Shown piece by piece: positions 31,937-34,522 of a DNA stretch of 34,522 nucleotides. This DNA is from Streptomyces albidochromogenes. Its GTDB lineage: Bacteria > Actinomycetota > Actinomycetes > Streptomycetales > Streptomycetaceae. The stretch lies in the NCBI RefSeq assembly GCF_005981925.1, contig NZ_VBVX01000035.1:1-34522 (forward strand). Reading direction: 5' to 3'. Positions within the stretch are counted from its first letter, which is position 1, and every line of letters starts with the position of its first letter. Position numbers and translations under genes: made by a program. Under the pieces are notes generated by a model. It saw nothing but the letters and a program-made list of their open reading frames with translations. It ran no database searches and had not been told where the DNA came from.

Positions 31937-33256
31937 TCACGGGGTGGTGCCGTGCTCGCCCGCGCCGGGCCGCCATCGCGCGACCCGGCGCCGGAAAGCG
32001 CGGAAGGACGGCCGCCGCCGCGGTTCCGGCGGGACGACGGCGTCGGGGACCGGTCGCGCGGGCCCCTGCGGCGCACCGGAGCCGGTGAGGGCCCGCAGCC
32101 GGACGACCCAGTCCGCGGCGTCCTCGTCACCCTCGGCGGCGCGGGTCTCCGCGACGGCGAGGGCGTCTTGGGCACGGCCCCGGGCGGCGAGCAGTTCCAC
32201 GATCCTGTCGCACAGGCGGCCGTGGATGTGCCAGTCGTTGCCACCGGCCCGGACGATGTCGAGGGCGGCCTCGACCTGATCCAGCTCGGTGAACAGCGCC
32301 ATCAGCCCCGCGTAGGTGTCGCCCGCGGCGGCGAGTTCGCGCAGATCGTCGATACGGCCACGCCTGGCCAGCAGCGGAACGAGACGCACCGACGAGATCA
32401 CGTCACCGGCGTCCGTACGAGCGCGCAGTTCGTCGATCGCGCCGTGCTCCACCAGCCAGTCGGCGTACCGCCCGCCCGCCGTGCTGTCGCCGGCCTCCGC
32501 CCGGGTCCGCAGGTCGTCGATCCGGCCCTGGGCGGCGAGCAGGTCGACCAGCAGCTCCATGGCGTGCCGGTGACCGGCGGCGGCCTCGGTGTCCAGTACG
32601 GCCACCGCCTCGTCGACCCGGCCCTGGCCGGTGAGCAGTTCGGCGAGCAGGTACGGCGAGCGCCGGCCCCGGCGCCGCAGGACGGCGACGGCCTCGTCGG
32701 TGCGCCCGTGGTCCGCGAGCAGCCGGGCGAGCCGGTGGCCGGCGTCACCGTCCCGGGCGTCGGCCCGGACACGGAGTACGGCGACGGCCTGCTCGACACG
32801 CTCGTTCTCGATCAGCAGGTCGACCAGCCAGTCGAAGGCGTACGGTTCGCCGCGCTCGGCGCGCTCACGCAGGACGGCCACGCCCTCGTCCACGCGGCCC
32901 GCCCGGGCCAGTGACCTGGCCAGCAGCCGGGCCACGGAGGTGTGAGGGCGGCCGGCGGCCAGCAGCCCGAGTTCCTCGAAGCGGCCCTGTTCGGCGAACA
33001 GCTCGGCCAGCCATGAACGGGCGGTGATGTCGCCCGCGTAGGCCATCGCCCGCACTTCCTCGATGTGGCCCGCCCGCAGAAGCAGGCGGATCAGCAGGTT
33101 GCGGACGGCGGCCCCGGGCGGAAGCGCGCGAACCACCGCGATGGCTTCCTCGACGCGGCCCTGCCCGGCCAGCAGCTCGGCCAGCCGGCACCCCGCCGAC
33201 CGGTCCCCGGCCCGGGCCCGGGCGCGCAACTCGTCCTGATCCCGCAGGTCGTTCAT
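31937..33256 (-). CDS. TPR-like repeat protein of unknown function
   Basis: A 439-residue protein made almost wholly of degenerate helical-hairpin repeats of about 35 residues. The consensus resembles AGD-SA-LAELLAGQGRVDEAVAVL (for example LLAELLTGQGRVDEAVAVL, LLVDLLAAQGRIDDLRTRAEAGD, LLARRGRIDDLRELAAAGD). At least ten units span residues 5-380. The last 45 residues are Pro/Arg-rich and basic. There is no helix-turn-helix, kinase or NB-ARC domain attached, unlike many actinobacterial TPR proteins. The ATG at 33256 has GGAGG only 1 nt upstream and GGGGGTGG before that, so the start is moderately sure. It lies downstream of nrdB on the same strand but beyond a terminator. Confidence 0.8.
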   Translation of the reverse strand: MNDLRDQDELRARARAGDRSAGCRLAELLAGQGRVEEAIAVVRALPPGAAVRNLLIRLLLRAGHIEEVRAMAYAGDITARSWLAELFAEQGRFEELGLLAAGRPHTSVARLLARSLARAGRVDEGVAVLRERAERGEPYAFDWLVDLLIENERVEQAVAVLRVRADARDGDAGHRLARLLADHGRTDEAVAVLRRRGRRSPYLLAELLTGQGRVDEAVAVLDTEAAAGHRHAMELLVDLLAAQGRIDDLRTRAEAGDSTAGGRYADWLVEHGAIDELRARTDAGDVISSVRLVPLLARRGRIDDLRELAAAGDTYAGLMALFTELDQVEAALDIVRAGGNDWHIHGRLCDRIVELLAARGRAQDALAVAETRAAEGDEDAADWVVRLRALTGSGAPQGPARPVPDAVVPPEPRRRPSFRAFRRRVARWRPGAGEHGTTP

Positions 33257-33359
33257 GCCTCCACCCCCACCGCGAACGCCGACGTTCCTGCCGAGGTCCG
33301 GCCGCTCCAGTAGAGCAGGCGGGGCGTCGGCGGTGAAGGGAGCGACGGGGGAGCGACGC

Positions 33360-33399
33360 GTGCGGGCCGCCCTCGCGCCTGCGCGAAGACGGCCCGCAC
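33360..33399 (-). terminator. Terminator of the nrdA-nrdB operon
   Basis: GTGCGGGCCG (33360-33369) pairs with CGGCCCGCAC (33390-33399). Inside, a symmetric 3x3 internal loop leads to TCGCG-CCTG-CGCGA. It begins 12 nt after the nrdB stop. There is no T-tract, as is common in Streptomyces. Confidence 0.75.
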
Positions 33400-33411
33400 C
33401 CGGGGACGGAT

Positions 33412-34434
33412 CTAGAAGTCGTCGTCGAAGGCGACCGAGCCCTCGACCGCGACCTGGTACGCCGACGGGCGGCGCTCGAAGAAGTTCGTCAGCTCCTGCA
33501 CGCCCTGGAGCTCCATGAAGGAGAACGGGTTCTGCGAGCCGTACACCGGCGCGAAGCCGAGGCGCTCCAGCCGCTGGTCGGCGACGCACTGGAGGTATTC
33601 GCGCATCGACTCGGTGTTCATGCCGGGCAGGCCCTCACCGCACAGGTCGCGGCCGAACTGGAGCTCCGCCTCGACGGCCTCCTTCAGCATGTCGGTGACC
33701 TGCTGCTGGAGAGCGTCGTCGAAGAGCTCCGGCTCCTCCTTGCGGACCGTGTCGACGACCTCGAACGCGAAGTTCATGTGCATGGTCTCGTCGCGGAAGA
33801 CCCAGTTGGTCCCGGTCGCCAGGCCGTGCAGGAGGCCCCGCGAGCGGAACCAGTAGACGTACGCGAACGCCCCGTAGAAGAACAGGCCCTCGATGCACGC
33901 CGCGAAGCAGATCAGGTTTAGCAGGAAGCGGCGGCGGTCGGCCTGCGTCTCCAGACGCTCGATCTTCTCGACCGAGTCCATCCACTTGAAGCAGAACTGC
34001 GCCTTCTCGCGGATCGAGGGGATCTCCTCCACCGCGTCGAACGCCGCCGCGCGGTCGTCCGGGTCGGGCAGGTAGGTGTCGAGCAGCGTCAAGTAGAACT
34101 GGACGTGCACGGCCTCCTCGAACAGCTGGCGCGAGAGGTAGAGGCGCGCCTCGGGGGAGTTGATGTGCTTGTAGAGGGTCAGCACCAGGTTGTTGGAGAC
34201 GATCGAGTCGCCCGTCGCGAAGAACGCGACCAGCCGGCCGATCATGTGCTGCTCGCCCGGCGAGAGCTTGGCGAGGTCGGCGACGTCCGAGTGGAGGTCG
34301 ACCTCCTCCACCGTCCAGGTGTTCTTGATCGCGTCCCGGTAGCGCTCGTAGAAGTCCGGGTAGCGCATCGGACGCAGCGTCAGCTCGAAGCCCGGGTCGA
34401 GCAGGTTCTTAGAGATTGCAGCCTTTTCGCTCAT
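33412..34434 (-). CDS. nrdB: Class Ia ribonucleotide reductase beta subunit (NrdB/NrdM)
   Basis: A 340-residue diiron subunit that supplies the tyrosyl radical for ribonucleoside-diphosphate reduction. The ligand set is intact: Asp76, Glu107, His110, Glu182, Glu216 and His219. Tyr114 sits four residues after His110, where the radical tyrosine belongs, so this is a Tyr-radical enzyme. The C-terminus (VAFDDDF) is acidic, as needed for docking to the alpha subunit. The start is ATG 34434, 2 nt after the nrdA stop (TAATCATG), so translation is coupled; a GTG at 34446 would overlap nrdA. In S. coelicolor this aerobic class is nrdAB(S) and backs up the B12-dependent class II enzyme. Confidence 0.95.
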   Translation of the reverse strand: MSEKAAISKNLLDPGFELTLRPMRYPDFYERYRDAIKNTWTVEEVDLHSDVADLAKLSPGEQHMIGRLVAFFATGDSIVSNNLVLTLYKHINSPEARLYLSRQLFEEAVHVQFYLTLLDTYLPDPDDRAAAFDAVEEIPSIREKAQFCFKWMDSVEKIERLETQADRRRFLLNLICFAACIEGLFFYGAFAYVYWFRSRGLLHGLATGTNWVFRDETMHMNFAFEVVDTVRKEEPELFDDALQQQVTDMLKEAVEAELQFGRDLCGEGLPGMNTESMREYLQCVADQRLERLGFAPVYGSQNPFSFMELQGVQELTNFFERRPSAYQVAVEGSVAFDDDF

Positions 34435-34436
34435 GA

Positions 34437-34522
34437 TTACTGGCACGCCTCGCAGGACTCGGGGTTCTCAAGGGAGCAGGCGATCGCGTCCGCGTCGGGG
34501 GCGGCGGGGGCCTGCTGTACGG
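34437..34522 (-). CDS. nrdA: Class Ia ribonucleotide reductase alpha subunit, C-terminal end (partial)
   Basis: The last 27 codons and the TAA stop of a gene that enters from beyond the window end. The tail is Ala/Pro/Asp-rich and ends CSLENPESCEACQ. The CEAC pair fits the redox-active C-terminal cysteines that pass electrons from thioredoxin or glutaredoxin into the active site; E. coli NrdA has CESGAC there. The position directly before nrdB supports the call. The rest of the gene, and any B12 riboswitch upstream of it, lies outside the window. Confidence 0.85.
   Translation of the reverse strand, partial: VQQAPAAPDADAIACSLENPESCEACQ

Noticed and set aside
34437..34522. B12 riboswitch for the nrd operon
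   Set aside because: It would lie upstream of nrdA, which is outside the window; nothing like it occurs near nrdB.
1..34522. CRISPR arrays, insertion sequences, prophage or integrase signatures next to the tRNA genes
   Set aside because: I see no spaced repeats, transposase or integrase frames, and no tRNA 3'-end duplication that would mark an attachment site; the second tRNA is a complete gene.

Overview
The window is high-GC chromosomal DNA (third codon positions almost all G/C, frequent GTG starts) from an actinomycete, almost certainly a Streptomyces. The gene order matches the conserved core region that in S. coelicolor carries catR-catA, hisN, aroA, sigR-rsrA and the class Ia ribonucleotide reductase genes. 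Nothing here looks like a phage, transposon, CRISPR array or biosynthetic cluster, and codon use is even from end to end.

Layout. 1-2.3 kb: three tandem AIM24-family genes (the first cut by the window edge), closed by a strong terminator. 2.3-4.3 kb (minus): a Zincin_2-family protein and a NUDIX hydrolase overlapping by GTGA. 4.5-7.7 kb (plus): an SDR-like protein with a C-terminal membrane anchor, moaE, a small membrane protein and a PDZ/Lon-like secreted protease. 7.7-11.3 kb: a PPA1309-family gene divergent from a 981-residue UPF0182 membrane protein. 11.4-14.1 kb: two identical initiator-tRNA genes, each followed by a GAAA-loop terminator, flanking a Sel1/TPR-repeat gene. 14.2-16.3 kb: catR and catA, divergent, with a Fur-type operator in the catA promoter. 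16.3-22.1 kb: CBS-pair protein, hisN, a TetR regulator, an SMR transporter, rsgA, aroA and an M50 protease (mostly minus). 22.2-24.9 kb (plus): SRAP DNA-protein-crosslink protein, alpha/beta hydrolase, sigR and rsrA. 25.0-29.7 kb: an HD-GYP protein with intact motifs, a degenerate tandem paralogue, a TPR protein and peptide deformylase. 29.9-34.5 kb: secreted M15 peptidase, a GlxA-type AraC regulator, a small membrane protein, a TPR-like repeat protein, nrdB and the last codons of nrdA.

How the genes work together. The region is rich in oxidative-stress and genome-maintenance functions. CatR/CatA handle peroxide and SigR/RsrA sense thiol oxidation. SRAP protects abasic sites and NrdA/NrdB make deoxynucleotides. 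The sigR region preserves two features known from S. coelicolor: a GGGAAT-N18-GTT autoregulatory promoter, here overlapping the stop codon of the preceding gene, and an upstream ATG that adds exactly 55 residues (the unstable sigma-R' isoform).

I do not see an unmistakable new defence or metabolic system. The best leads are the paired intact/degenerate HD-GYP genes, the triple AIM24 array, the ECF-like promoter before the UPF0182 gene, the SDR that lacks its catalytic Tyr/Lys, and the nrdB transcript that ends in a terminator with no regulator gene next to it.
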